Part shown: positions 15,572-25,837 of the stretch, piece by piece
Position numbering within the stretch: position 1 is the stretch's first letter
How the letters are laid out: every line of letters begins with the position of its first letter
Assembly: GCA_040901795.1 (NCBI GenBank)
Contig: JBBDYH010000127.1
Span: 1 to 64,000 of the forward strand
Length of the DNA stretch: 64,000 nt
From: JBBDYH01 sp040901795
GTDB taxonomy: Bacteria > Planctomycetota > Planctomycetia > Pirellulales > JALHPA01
Direction of reading: 5' to 3'
Position numbers and translations under genes: made by a program
Notes under the pieces: model-generated
What the model saw: the letters and a program-made list of their open reading frames with translations, nothing else
What the model was told of the DNA's origin: nothing
The model's database searches: none

Positions 15572-18500
15572 ATGTGCTTTCGCTTGAAGTCGATAATTTC
15601 GTTGTCAATCGGTATTGGTCTCTGGTTGGTCATGGCGAGCCCTGTGCCGGCCGGCGTCATTTGGGACGGCGGTGGCGCCGACTCGAACATCGATACGCCG
15701 ACGAACTGGAACGACGATACGCTCCCTGACCTCATCGGCAGTGCGGCCAATCTGGTCTTCGCCGGGAATGCGCGTTTGACGCCGGAGATTAACGTAGCCA
15801 TCCGGCCCCTCGGCCTGCGATTCGATGCCACAGCGGGACAGTTCGTCATCGGCGGAACAAACACCATCACGACCGGCACCACCGGCACGACAAACGGCGA
15901 CATCATCAACGACAGCCCGCTCACACAGACGATCAATGCGCCGATCTTGATGCGCCGCGGTGCACTCGACGCCGCCGCAGGCGATTTGGTGATCAACGGC
16001 CCGATCAACGTCGGGGGAGGCTCCGGCGCGAGCGGCCGCAGCCTTACGCTTCGCGGCGCGCACGACGTCTTTATCAATGGGACCATCGAAGGCACAGGGA
16101 CTTCCGCCAGCGCGGGCGGCGTAATCTCGAAACTCAGCACTGGCGTCTGGCATATTACCTCGAACAGCCCGCTGTGGGCCGGGCGGATCGGCATCGACGT
16201 GGGCATGTTGCGAATTTCGGCCCCTGACGCCTTGGGCGATCCGACCAGCCGCACGCTAGTGCAAGGGGGCGGAGCAACCGGCAAGAGCCGGCTGGAGTTG
16301 ACCGGCGGCGTCACCTTCGCGCCAGAGCGGCTGGAGCTGACCGGCCGCGAGACCGGCTCGAGCCCCATCCATCTCAGCAACTTCAGCGGCAACAATACCT
16401 GGACCGGCGATGCCATTTTGCTGACGGGAGGCGCGGAGTATGGCTTTGATTCTGCGGCGGGCAAGCTGACGGTCACCGGCAACGTGGTCAACAGATCTGG
16501 CAACGCGACTGCAAGAACGATCCGATTCTCCGGCGCGGCCGAGGGTGAGTTTGCCGGCCTGTTTCTGAACGACACCGGCACCGGCGCGTTGACCATCCGC
16601 AAAGAGGACGCGGGGAGATGGACCTTCACCAACCCCGGCTTCACTTATGCCGGCGACACATTGATCACCGGTGGCACACTGGCGTTCGGCCCCGGAATTT
16701 CGATTAACGGCACGCCGAACATCGAGATTGCCGCGGGCGCCACGCTCGATTTGTCGGGCGGCAGCCTGGACCGCGGGCCGGATCAAACGTTGACCGGCGC
16801 GGGTCGGGTGCTTGGTCAAGTGAACAACTTCGGCGGCGTCATTTCGCCCAATATCCCTGCCCTGGCGAATTCAGCGGCCACGCTTACCTTTGCGAACGGG
16901 CTGACGCTGAATGCCGGTACGGTTAAGTTCGACTTGTCGAATATTTTGACTCCCGGAGGCGGCGTCAACGACCTTATTGAGGTGACCGGCAATCTAATGC
17001 TGACCGGCAACACCGAGGTAGCCATCCATGCACTTGCCGGAGGGATCTCCAATGGGATCTATCGGCTGTTCACGTACAGCGGCGCGCTCAGCGGCGGGGC
17101 TTCCAATTTGCGTCTTGCCTTTCCGGCGACGCGCCAGACCACGACGATCGACACCAGTTCCGCCAACCAGGTGAATCTCGTCGTCAGCGGCGCGGCGGCT
17201 AATCTCATCTGGAAGGGCGATGGCGCTTTTAATACCTGGGACGTCAATGTAAGCACGAACTGGCGGAACGGTATCTCACCTGACAAGTTTTTCAACCTCG
17301 ACAACGTGACGTTCGACGACACGGCCGGCGCTGCCAGCACAACAGTCGACCTGGCGGACGATGTGTTTCCCGGTTCGATTACGGTTAACTCAGCGCTTGA
17401 CTACACGTTCACCGGCGGCGGCACGATCAGCGGCGTGACTGGTCTGACAAAAAGCGGACCGGGCAAGCTGACGATCGACACGAACAACAATAACTCCGGG
17501 CTGACCATCATCACCGAGGGCATCGTACAGATCGGAGCGGGGCTGAACACCGGCAGCCTGGGAACGGGCAACATCGTGAACCACGCGGCGGTGGTTTTTA
17601 ATCGCAGCACGGGCCTCACCGTTCCGGGGGTCATTTCGGGCAGCGGCTCGGTCGAACAGCAAGGAACGGGCACGATTACACTCGCCGCCGACAACACGTA
17701 CACCGGCCCCACGACAATCTCTTCGGGCACGTTGCAGATTGGTACCGGGGGCCCGACGGGATCGATCGGCCCTGGCGCCATCACCAATAATGGCTTGCTC
17801 ATCATCAGCCGCGCCACCGACCTTAAAATGGCCAATCTGATCAGTGGAACGGGAGGTTTGGACAAACGCGACACTGGCGTCCTGGAACTGACCGCGGTGA
17901 ATACGTATACCGGGCCCACGACGATTAACGGCAGTTCCTCAACAGGCGGCCTGTTGGTAGACAATCTGCAAAACGGCGGTCTGCCCAGCGATATTGGCGG
18001 CTCGACCGCGGAGGCACTGAATCTCCACATCCGCACCAACGGCACGCTGCACTACGTTGGTTCAGGAGTGACGACCGACCGGCTTTTCACCATTGGCAAT
18101 GCTCGGATCGAAGCCTCGGGCACAGGGCCGCTGGTGTTCGCCAACACCGGCGCGATCGCGACTAGCGGCGGGAATCGCACGTTGACGTTGCTTGGCGCGA
18201 ATGTCGACGACAACGTGCTTGCTCCGTCAATCGTCGATAGCGGGCCGACGGGCGTCACGTCGTTTGCCAAACTGGGAGACGGTAAATGGGTGCTCGCGGG
18301 CAACAACACGTTTAGCGGCGCAGCGACGTTGAGCACCGGAACACTGCGGCTCGCTACGGCGACAGCGCTTGGCGCTACTCAACCATTGCCGGAAAACACC
18401 AACGCGGCCGGCACCACAATCACCGGCGACGTCGGCGGCAGCGGACGACTGGTGCTCTCTGGCGGAATCACGTTCGCGCCCGAGCCGCTCACACTGCAAG

Positions 18501-19708
18501 CGCGACAAGGGCCCACCGCGACCATACCGCATCTGGTCAATGCGGGCGGTAACAACCAGTGGACCGGCCCCATCACTTTGACCACCGGCGGCTTCGAATA
18601 CACTCTGCAATCCGATATCGGCACGCTGACAATCGACTCCGACCTTGTGCAATCCGCTACGACGCTCGAGCGATTCTTGAATCTGCAAGGCGCGGGCAAT
18701 GGTGTCATCAATGGAGCGATCATCAACGGTGGCGGCTCGCAGGTGCAAACGGTTCGCAAACGCGGCGCGGGCACGTGGACGCTCAACGGTGGCAACACCT
18801 ATATCGGCGCCACCAACATCGAAGGCGGAACCTTGAGAGTCGGCGCCTCGGGCGCCGTCACCAACGACGGGCCGGTGACAGTGGATAGCGGCGCGACGTT
18901 CGCGGTCGATGGGACGGTGACCGTCCGCGACGTCAACGGCGCCGGAAGCACGCGGGTCGGCGACCGATTCGGTCCTGCCGCGCTGACCGCCGGTCTTGTC
19001 CGCCAGGCGTCGCTGTTTATCGGTCCTGGTAGCCGCGTAACCACGAAGCCCGCTGGCGGCACGTCGGTCGTTGGCGAGCTATCGATCCCCGCCGGCGGGC
19101 CGCTCATCCCCGGCACGCTCGACATCCAAAACAACAAAGCGATCGTTGATTACGCTGACGCCGGTTCCAACCCGCAGGCGCTGGTTCGCCTGCGGATCAT
19201 CGAAGGCCGCGGGGCTGTTGGCTTGGGAGCGAAGTGGACTGGCGCGGGAATTACCAGCGGCACGGCAGCGAGCGACGTAGCGACCGACCCGGAATCGCGC
19301 TCGGTCGGCTACGCGGACAACGGCACGCTACCGCTCGGCCCCTACACCAGCTTCGGCGGTCAGCCTGTCGATGACACCTCGCTGCTGATGGCCTACACAC
19401 GCACCGGCGACGCCAACCTCGACGGTGTGGTCAACGACGACGACGTGACGATCGTCGGCGCGACGTACGCGCCCGGAGTTCCTCAACCGCATTGGGCTTT
19501 GGGCGACTTCGACTACAACGGTTTTGTCGATGACGATGACGTCACCTTGTTGGGCGTGTTCTACGATCCGAACGCCGCGCCGTTGGTCGCATCCGCCGCG
19601 GTAGCAGCGGGCGGCGTGGCATCTGTGCCTGAACCGGCGAGTGTAGTACTGCTCGTATTTGCAACGGCCGCGCTTGGGATCGTGGCATTCCGCTCGCGGC
19701 GTCTTTAA
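15572..19708 (+). CDS. Beta-strand-repeat surface protein with dockerin-like repeats and PEP-CTERM (protein 1 of 4)
   Basis: 1378 aa from the ATG at 15572, which begins a clean signal peptide (KSIISLSIGIGLWLVMASPV to about residue 28). The body is a long beta-solenoid of autotransporter-associated beta-strand repeats, each close to N-T-Y-x-G-P-T-T-I-x-x-G-T-L-x-I-G (GPTTISSGTLQIG, GATNIEGGTLRVG). Near the C-terminus are two dockerin-like Ca-binding repeats (GDANLDGVVNDDDVTIVG, GDFDYNGFVDDDDVTLLG), then the PEP-CTERM tag VPEPASVVLLVFATAALG with RSRRL. No autotransporter beta-barrel is present, so it is not a type V passenger; the inferred route is Sec export, exosortase processing and surface display. 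First of four consecutive genes with the same C-terminal block. Confidence 0.85.
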   Translation: MCFRLKSIISLSIGIGLWLVMASPVPAGVIWDGGGADSNIDTPTNWNDDTLPDLIGSAANLVFAGNARLTPEINVAIRPLGLRFDATAGQFVIGGTNTITTGTTGTTNGDIINDSPLTQTINAPILMRRGALDAAAGDLVINGPINVGGGSGASGRSLTLRGAHDVFINGTIEGTGTSASAGGVISKLSTGVWHITSNSPLWAGRIGIDVGMLRISAPDALGDPTSRTLVQGGGATGKSRLELTGGVTFAPERLELTGRETGSSPIHLSNFSGNNTWTGDAILLTGGAEYGFDSAAGKLTVTGNVVNRSGNATARTIRFSGAAEGEFAGLFLNDTGTGALTIRKEDAGRWTFTNPGFTYAGDTLITGGTLAFGPGISINGTPNIEIAAGATLDLSGGSLDRGPDQTLTGAGRVLGQVNNFGGVISPNIPALANSAATLTFANGLTLNAGTVKFDLSNILTPGGGVNDLIEVTGNLMLTGNTEVAIHALAGGISNGIYRLFTYSGALSGGASNLRLAFPATRQTTTIDTSSANQVNLVVSGAAANLIWKGDGAFNTWDVNVSTNWRNGISPDKFFNLDNVTFDDTAGAASTTVDLADDVFPGSITVNSALDYTFTGGGTISGVTGLTKSGPGKLTIDTNNNNSGLTIITEGIVQIGAGLNTGSLGTGNIVNHAAVVFNRSTGLTVPGVISGSGSVEQQGTGTITLAADNTYTGPTTISSGTLQIGTGGPTGSIGPGAITNNGLLIISRATDLKMANLISGTGGLDKRDTGVLELTAVNTYTGPTTINGSSSTGGLLVDNLQNGGLPSDIGGSTAEALNLHIRTNGTLHYVGSGVTTDRLFTIGNARIEASGTGPLVFANTGAIATSGGNRTLTLLGANVDDNVLAPSIVDSGPTGVTSFAKLGDGKWVLAGNNTFSGAATLSTGTLRLATATALGATQPLPENTNAAGTTITGDVGGSGRLVLSGGITFAPEPLTLQARQGPTATIPHLVNAGGNNQWTGPITLTTGGFEYTLQSDIGTLTIDSDLVQSATTLERFLNLQGAGNGVINGAIINGGGSQVQTVRKRGAGTWTLNGGNTYIGATNIEGGTLRVGASGAVTNDGPVTVDSGATFAVDGTVTVRDVNGAGSTRVGDRFGPAALTAGLVRQASLFIGPGSRVTTKPAGGTSVVGELSIPAGGPLIPGTLDIQNNKAIVDYADAGSNPQALVRLRIIEGRGAVGLGAKWTGAGITSGTAASDVATDPESRSVGYADNGTLPLGPYTSFGGQPVDDTSLLMAYTRTGDANLDGVVNDDDVTIVGATYAPGVPQPHWALGDFDYNGFVDDDDVTLLGVFYDPNAAPLVASAAVAAGGVASVPEPASVVLLVFATAALGIVAFRSRRL

Positions 19709-19964
19709 AGGTTTGCAGATACCGTTTTGGTTCTCAGACATCTGCCTACCGGAGGCAAGCCCGAGAGGGGCCGTGCGCAGGCGGCGAGGTGGTTTGAAAT
19801 CCAAAGCGGCGACAAGTCGTCGCACTCCAAAAGAGCGTGGCCGTTTTTTGCAACTTTTTGTCGTTGAGCGGCTAGATTTCGCTTTCGCGGCGTGTTTCGA
19901 TAGAGCCGAGTTCCAGTTGATAGTTTGGGGCCGATATTGTCATTTGCCTCGGGGGGAATGCACC

Positions 19965-22900
19965 ATGATTATTTGCAAAAAGGCCGCCGTGCCTTTGGTG
20001 GCTATCTTATTGGTGGTGGGAGTCGAGCAATCTGGGTCCGCGCAGACCAGGCAATGGAGCGGCGGCGGCGATAATAACAACTGGACTACGGCGACGAACT
20101 GGGTAGGCGGCGTCGCTCCTGCGGCGGATGATCTGTTGGTCTTCGATACCTTCGCGCGACTCACATCCAATAACAGCTTTCCAACTGCCACGCAGTTCAA
20201 CGGCATCACCTTTGGACCGGCCGCCGGTGCGTTTACGCTCTCCGGCGATTCGATCACGCTGGGCGGCAACCTCGTCGACAACACGTCTATCGTGACGCAG
20301 ACAATTAGCCTGCCGCTGATCTTGTCGGTCACTCCGGAAGTTCAAGTGGCCAGCGACGCTTTTTTGACGTTGGGCGGTGCAGTTTCCGGCAGGTTCGGCC
20401 TGACAAAAACCGGCGATGGGACGCTGACCTTGACTGGCGCGAATTCGTTCACCGGCCCGATGACAATCAACGATGGCACGCTTCGCGTTGCCGCCGACAA
20501 CAATCTGGGCGGAGCACCGTCAACAGCGACTGCCGGCAATATCGTCATCAACGGAGGCACGCTTCGGACCACAACCGGCTTCACCGTGAATGCAAACCGC
20601 GGAATTGCGCTGGGTCCGGCTTCCGGCAGCGGCACGGGCACGATCGACGTGGTCCAGGGGGGCACTTCGTTCGACGTCACCAACTATACCGCCGCGGTCA
20701 CGACCACCTACAACGGCGTGATTGCTAACAACGGCTCAAGCACCAGCGGCTTGACCAAGGAAGGCTTCGGGCGCTTGATCCTCGGCGGAGCAAACACGTA
20801 TACCGGGCCGACGGCCGTCCGAGTTGGCACGCTGTCTTTGGATTTCAATCCTGCAACGGCGCCCGCGAGCAATATCATCAATTCGGGCTCCGCGCTCACT
20901 TTGGGCGGCGCCACAGCCGGCCTCGGCTCGCAGACATTTGCGGCGTTGATCATGCAGGGAGCAGCCGGCGAAACCAACAGCCAGACGTTCAACGGGACCA
21001 CGATCGCCAACGGTCCCACGCACATTGTCGTCAACAGCGGCGCCAACGGGACGGCGAATCTCAATCTGGGAGCGCTCACGCACAGTACCGGCGGTGTGGT
21101 GAAGTTCGTCCTACCGGCGGCCGGCAACGTCAGCACTTCGACGACCAACACGAATGGCATCATCGGCGGTTGGGCCACTGTGGGCGCGGGGCTGGGCCGA
21201 CCCGACAACCCCGCCGGCGCAGTCAACCGTAAACTGGCGAGCACCACGTTCGCCACCGTGGAAAACGGCAACATCCGCGGCCTGCGCGACAACGAGTACA
21301 CAACCGCCACGACTGGCGTCAACCTGGATACATACGTCACTGCTGCCACGAACCTGAATATCAACAACTCTTCCACCGATAGCATCCGCGTTGATGATGA
21401 CGCCGCAGGCACCGTTACCGATATCAATACGTTGCGGTTCAGCGAAGTGACGGCGCGGAGCATCCGCATCGGCGCCGGAAACACGCTGCGACTCGGCAAG
21501 TCGGGCGCCATCTTCCGTTCAGACTTCGCCGGCACACCGACTTGGGCCATCGGCTCCTCCGACGGCGGCGCGGCGGGCACTCAGGACGAAGGGACCTTGA
21601 CTGCCGGTGGTCCCGGAGCCGGCGACGGCGAAATCGTGTTCATCATGAATTCGCCCGATGAGAGCGCCGGTTCGCTGAACGTGGAGGTCGTGGTGGCCGA
21701 TAACCCTGCCGGCGGCAAGGTGTCGGTGGTCAAGATGGGCGCCGGCTCGATGAAGTTCCGGGGCCATAACACCTACTCGGGCGACACCTACATTCTCGAG
21801 GGGCGCTTTCAACTGGCCGGCACGGAAATTGGCGATCCTGACGACACGATCTCCGGCAACCCCGGCGGCTGGGGGACAGGCACTGTGCACATCTTCCCGG
21901 GCGGACAAGCATTTCCGAGCGGCTCCGGCCCGGGGCTGCCGATTCTCAATAATTTCAAGATTGCGGGTTTGGGCACCGCGGAAGAGGCGTTCGCTGCGAT
22001 TCGCTTCGGCGGCACCACGACGATCAACGGCAACATCGAGTTGATTGGCGACTCGCGCCTCGGCGGCGGCGGCCAGGCGAATGAAATCCCTAACGCCGGC
22101 GTGAATGGTGCGATCACGGGGCCTTTCGGCCTGGACTTCGGCGCCCTGGCCACCATCAACACGAACCTGTTCATCTCCAACCCCGCCAATGACTGGCGCG
22201 GCACGACGACGCTCAATGCCAGGAACAACGACAGCGTCAACCGCTTCCGGCTGGGCAACAACGAAGTCGTCCCGCACGGCGTCGGCCGGGGCAACGTCGT
22301 CATGAACGGCAACACGAGCAATGGCAGGATCGTGTTCGACCTGGGTGGGTTCAACGAAACGATTAACGCCCTGATGACAACTCCCAGCAATCCAGTGGGG
22401 GCCATCGTCACGAACAATAATGAGACCGCCGCGACATCGACTCTGACGCTTGGCGACTACGATCAGTCGGGAATCTTCGCCGGAATCATGCAAGATGGGA
22501 CCGGCGTCTTGGCGCTGACCAAAATCGGCGCGGGCGTGCAAACCCTCGCAGGCGCGAACACCTTTAGCGGGCCGGTGAACATCAACAACGGCACGCTCTC
22601 GGTCACAGGTTCAATCACTCCGGTGTTCGGCAGTACGGTCATCAACGTCAATGCCTCGGCCACCGGCGCGGGCACGCTGAGCGGTACCGGAACGGTCGGC
22701 GATGTTACGGTTGCGGCCAACAGCGGCGCCAACCGAGCCAGACTGAGTCCCGGTGCTACCGGCGCGCTCGGCGCGGTCGGTACGCTGACGATGAATAGCC
22801 TGACTGTGAACGGCGGCGATCTACAATTTGATCTGGTCACACCGGCGGCCAGCGACAGGATAAACGTCGGTGGCGCTCCGGGCACCGCCAGGTTTACCGC

Positions 22901-25652
22901 TGCCACCACGATCTCGCCCAGCGGCGGCACAGCGGGCAGCTACACAATTCTCACCGCGACGAGTCCCATCACGTACGGCGTTACTCCGACCCTGACGCCT
23001 CTTCCGAATCCGCTCACGCGGCCCACGACATATGCGCTTGATACCGCAAGCGACCCGAACTCGCTGAAAATCAACGTGACGGGCGGCGCGAAGATCCTCA
23101 CCTGGACCGGCTCGACCAATAGCGACTGGGACGTCAACACGACGGCGAATTGGACGGACGGGGCCAACGCCGAGACGTTTTTCGTGGGCGATACCGTCAC
23201 CTTTGGCGACGCACCGGCGAATCGCAATATCGCCATCACCGGGGTTGTCACGCCGGGCGCCGTAACCGTCAACAATTCCGGCGGCAATACCTACACGTTC
23301 ACAGGCCCAGGCGCCATCGCCGGCAGCACCGGGTTGTTGAAATCCGGCACGGGAACGCTGATTCTTGCCAATGCCAACACCTACGTCGGCCCAACGAACA
23401 TCACCGGCGGGACGTTGCAAGTCGGCAATGGCGGCACTTCGGGCAGCCTCGGTGCAGGCGACGTAACGAACGAGAGTATTCTCGCGTTCAATCGCAGCGA
23501 TGCTTCCACAGCGTCGAATGTGATCAGCGGCAGCGGCGAACTGCGACACATCGGCACCGGCGCGCTGACGCTCGCCGGCGCCAGCACCTATACCGGTCCC
23601 ACCAACATCACCAGCGGCACCGTGGTCGTCACGAACGCGGGTGGTGGAACATCGTCGTTGGGCGCCCTGCCGTCCGAATTTGTGGTCCCGGGCGTCGTCA
23701 CCGTGTCGCCGGGTGCGGCGGTTGATTTTGCCGGCGCGGCCGGCGCAAACAGCATCGACTTCGGCGGCAAGCAGTTCAGGATCACCGGAACAGGCGTAGG
23801 CGGCACAGGCGCTTTGACCAACAGCGGTACGACGGCGCAACAGAACGCTTTAGAGCAAGTCGTGCTGACCGGAAACGCGACTGTCGGCGGAACCGGCCGT
23901 TTCGACATTCGCGCCGACGATTCGATGCTCGATCTCGCAAACTTTACACTCACCAAAGTGGGTCCCAATCAATTCACGCTGGTGGGCACCAACGTCACCA
24001 ACGGCAACATCGTCGTCAATGAAGGCATCCTGGCGATCGAGGCCACGGCGATCGTGCCGGATACAGGCGCCGGTCATACGATCACGTACAACGCTGGCAC
24101 GACCGCGCAGTTTTTCGATCTCCAGCCGGCGTCACTTTCGCGGCTGCTGGTCTTCAACGGCGGCGCAACGATGGGCAATGCCAGCGGCGCCCCGTCGACG
24201 GTCAACAGCAACATCACGCTCAACGGCAACCTGACCGTGACGAACCTCAACAACAGCACCGGCGCGCTGAACGTGGACGGCATCATCGGCGAGACCGGCG
24301 GCGCTCGATCACTCATCAAGACCGGCGCCGCGACGCTCAACTTGAACAATCCTGCCAACACCTACTCTGGTCCGACCGTGATCAGTGGCGGCAATATCAA
24401 TGCCAGCCAGATTAACGACGGTGGTCAATCCAGCAGCATCGGTCAGTCCTCTTCGGCCGCTGCGAATCTGGTCTTTTCCGGCGGTAACTTGACCTACACC
24501 AGCGTTTTCAGCGGCGTCACGACAAATCGACTCTTCACCGTCGGCTCCGGCACAGGCGGGCTGGACTCATCCGGCGGAACCGGTGTACCAATGTCATTCA
24601 CGAATACCGGCTCGGTCGCGGTGAGCGGTCCGGGCGCGACGCTGCTGCTTACCGGCAGTAACACCGACAACAATGTACTTGCACCCAAGCTCGTCGATGG
24701 TGCGGATCCGCTTTCGCTGCGGAAAGCTGGCGCTGGGACATGGAACCTCACGAATAGTAACACCTATACGGGAACAACCACAGTTGACGAAGGGTTATTG
24801 CGCGTAACCGGCTCGATCACGGGCAGTAACGCGGCGACCGTTGCTACAGGCGCTACATTGGCCATTGAAGGCAGCGCCACGGTCGGCGGCATGAGCGGCG
24901 GCGGTACGACCAACGTTGGCACCGGCGCGGGCGCCGCCACCTTAACGGCGAGCCACATCCGGCAGGGTGTGCTCGACATCGCCGCCGGAAGTTCAGCAAA
25001 TACAACCGTGGGCGGCGGCACGTCGGTGCTCGGCAACCTGATGATCGCCGGAACACCGAATGCGCCCACGGCGAAATTTAACCTGAACGATGCGGCGATT
25101 CTCGAATACAGCGGCGCTAGTCCCGTCGCCACCGTGCGGCAGCAAATACTCGCCGGCCGCGGCGGCCCTGGCTTTGGCGCAAGCTGGACCGGCCAAGGCA
25201 TCACCAGCAGCGCGGCCGCAGCCGCCGACCCGGAGTCGCGCTCGATTGGATATGCTGAGAACTCCTCGTTGCCCTTAGGGCCGTACACCAACTTCCGCGG
25301 CCAGCCGGTCGATGACACCTCGGTGCTCATGGCCTTCACGCGCACTGGCGACGCCAACCTCGACGGCCTGGTCAACGACGACGACGTGACGATCGTCGGC
25401 GCGACCTATGCGCCCGGGGTCCCGCAGCCGCAATGGTCCTTGGGCGACTTCGACTACAACGGCTTCGTCGATGACGACGACGTAACGCTGCTGGGCGTGT
25501 TCTACGATCCGTCGGCGACGCCCTTGGCCGCGCCGGCGAATACATTAGCGACGAATGTCGCCGCCGTGCCAGAGCCGGCCACTGCAACCCTGCTCGTGCT
25601 TGCATCAATCGCACTAGTGATTGCCGCGATGCGGCGACGCCGCGCATGTTGA
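19965..25652 (+). CDS. Giant beta-strand-repeat surface protein with dockerin-like repeats and PEP-CTERM (protein 2 of 4)
   Basis: 1895 aa from the ATG at 19965, preceded by a GGGGGG tract that can serve as ribosome-binding site; an upstream extension overlaps protein 1 and reads as junk. Signal peptide about 1-30 (AAVPLVAILLVVGVEQSGSA). It has a W-rich opening unit (WSGGGDNNNWTTATNWVGG) that recurs internally as WTGSTNSDWDVNTTANWTDG, suggesting ancient internal duplication. There are many repeats of NTYTGPTAVRVGTLSL / NTYVGPTNITGGTLQVG type. The end carries GDANLDGLVNDDDVTIVG and GDFDYNGFVDDDDVTLLG, then VPEPATATLLVLASIALVI and RRRRAC. Positions 25347-25522 match protein 4 exactly over 176 bp. 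It is the largest protein of the window, presumably cell-surface or matrix-located. Confidence 0.85.
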   Translation: MIICKKAAVPLVAILLVVGVEQSGSAQTRQWSGGGDNNNWTTATNWVGGVAPAADDLLVFDTFARLTSNNSFPTATQFNGITFGPAAGAFTLSGDSITLGGNLVDNTSIVTQTISLPLILSVTPEVQVASDAFLTLGGAVSGRFGLTKTGDGTLTLTGANSFTGPMTINDGTLRVAADNNLGGAPSTATAGNIVINGGTLRTTTGFTVNANRGIALGPASGSGTGTIDVVQGGTSFDVTNYTAAVTTTYNGVIANNGSSTSGLTKEGFGRLILGGANTYTGPTAVRVGTLSLDFNPATAPASNIINSGSALTLGGATAGLGSQTFAALIMQGAAGETNSQTFNGTTIANGPTHIVVNSGANGTANLNLGALTHSTGGVVKFVLPAAGNVSTSTTNTNGIIGGWATVGAGLGRPDNPAGAVNRKLASTTFATVENGNIRGLRDNEYTTATTGVNLDTYVTAATNLNINNSSTDSIRVDDDAAGTVTDINTLRFSEVTARSIRIGAGNTLRLGKSGAIFRSDFAGTPTWAIGSSDGGAAGTQDEGTLTAGGPGAGDGEIVFIMNSPDESAGSLNVEVVVADNPAGGKVSVVKMGAGSMKFRGHNTYSGDTYILEGRFQLAGTEIGDPDDTISGNPGGWGTGTVHIFPGGQAFPSGSGPGLPILNNFKIAGLGTAEEAFAAIRFGGTTTINGNIELIGDSRLGGGGQANEIPNAGVNGAITGPFGLDFGALATINTNLFISNPANDWRGTTTLNARNNDSVNRFRLGNNEVVPHGVGRGNVVMNGNTSNGRIVFDLGGFNETINALMTTPSNPVGAIVTNNNETAATSTLTLGDYDQSGIFAGIMQDGTGVLALTKIGAGVQTLAGANTFSGPVNINNGTLSVTGSITPVFGSTVINVNASATGAGTLSGTGTVGDVTVAANSGANRARLSPGATGALGAVGTLTMNSLTVNGGDLQFDLVTPAASDRINVGGAPGTARFTAATTISPSGGTAGSYTILTATSPITYGVTPTLTPLPNPLTRPTTYALDTASDPNSLKINVTGGAKILTWTGSTNSDWDVNTTANWTDGANAETFFVGDTVTFGDAPANRNIAITGVVTPGAVTVNNSGGNTYTFTGPGAIAGSTGLLKSGTGTLILANANTYVGPTNITGGTLQVGNGGTSGSLGAGDVTNESILAFNRSDASTASNVISGSGELRHIGTGALTLAGASTYTGPTNITSGTVVVTNAGGGTSSLGALPSEFVVPGVVTVSPGAAVDFAGAAGANSIDFGGKQFRITGTGVGGTGALTNSGTTAQQNALEQVVLTGNATVGGTGRFDIRADDSMLDLANFTLTKVGPNQFTLVGTNVTNGNIVVNEGILAIEATAIVPDTGAGHTITYNAGTTAQFFDLQPASLSRLLVFNGGATMGNASGAPSTVNSNITLNGNLTVTNLNNSTGALNVDGIIGETGGARSLIKTGAATLNLNNPANTYSGPTVISGGNINASQINDGGQSSSIGQSSSAAANLVFSGGNLTYTSVFSGVTTNRLFTVGSGTGGLDSSGGTGVPMSFTNTGSVAVSGPGATLLLTGSNTDNNVLAPKLVDGADPLSLRKAGAGTWNLTNSNTYTGTTTVDEGLLRVTGSITGSNAATVATGATLAIEGSATVGGMSGGGTTNVGTGAGAATLTASHIRQGVLDIAAGSSANTTVGGGTSVLGNLMIAGTPNAPTAKFNLNDAAILEYSGASPVATVRQQILAGRGGPGFGASWTGQGITSSAAAAADPESRSIGYAENSSLPLGPYTNFRGQPVDDTSVLMAFTRTGDANLDGLVNDDDVTIVGATYAPGVPQPQWSLGDFDYNGFVDDDDVTLLGVFYDPSATPLAAPANTLATNVAAVPEPATATLLVLASIALVIAAMRRRRAC
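25347..25522 (+). repeat. 176-bp identical segment, copy A
   Basis: Read base by base, this stretch is identical to 32740-32915. It encodes the dockerin-like pair. The first differing bases are at 25346 and 25523, and flanking sequence diverges quickly. Confidence 0.85.
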
Positions 25653-25837
25653 ACTGCTATCGATGACAATGTGTTCTTTCGCGCGGTGGCATTGCTTGCG
25701 GTCTTGAACGCTTGCGGTTTTCTACCACTCGCGCCTGGACTTCGCGCGCGTTGCATGTTTCCATAGAGGTTTGGCTCTGATTCGTTCCATTTTCTTTCGT
25801 TGCGGCGCAGTACGTTAGCTCAGAGCAGGAGGCGTGT

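Noticed and set aside
19659..19964. N-terminal extension of PEP-CTERM protein 2
   Set aside because: It overlaps gene 1 and hides a clean signal peptide that begins at 19965.
20708..22541. Long minus-strand open frames inside the beta-strand-repeat genes (e.g. 20708-21580, 21519-22541)
   Set aside because: They are antisense shadows of highly biased GC-rich repeats, with low-complexity Arg/Ala/Pro translations and no ribosome-binding sites.
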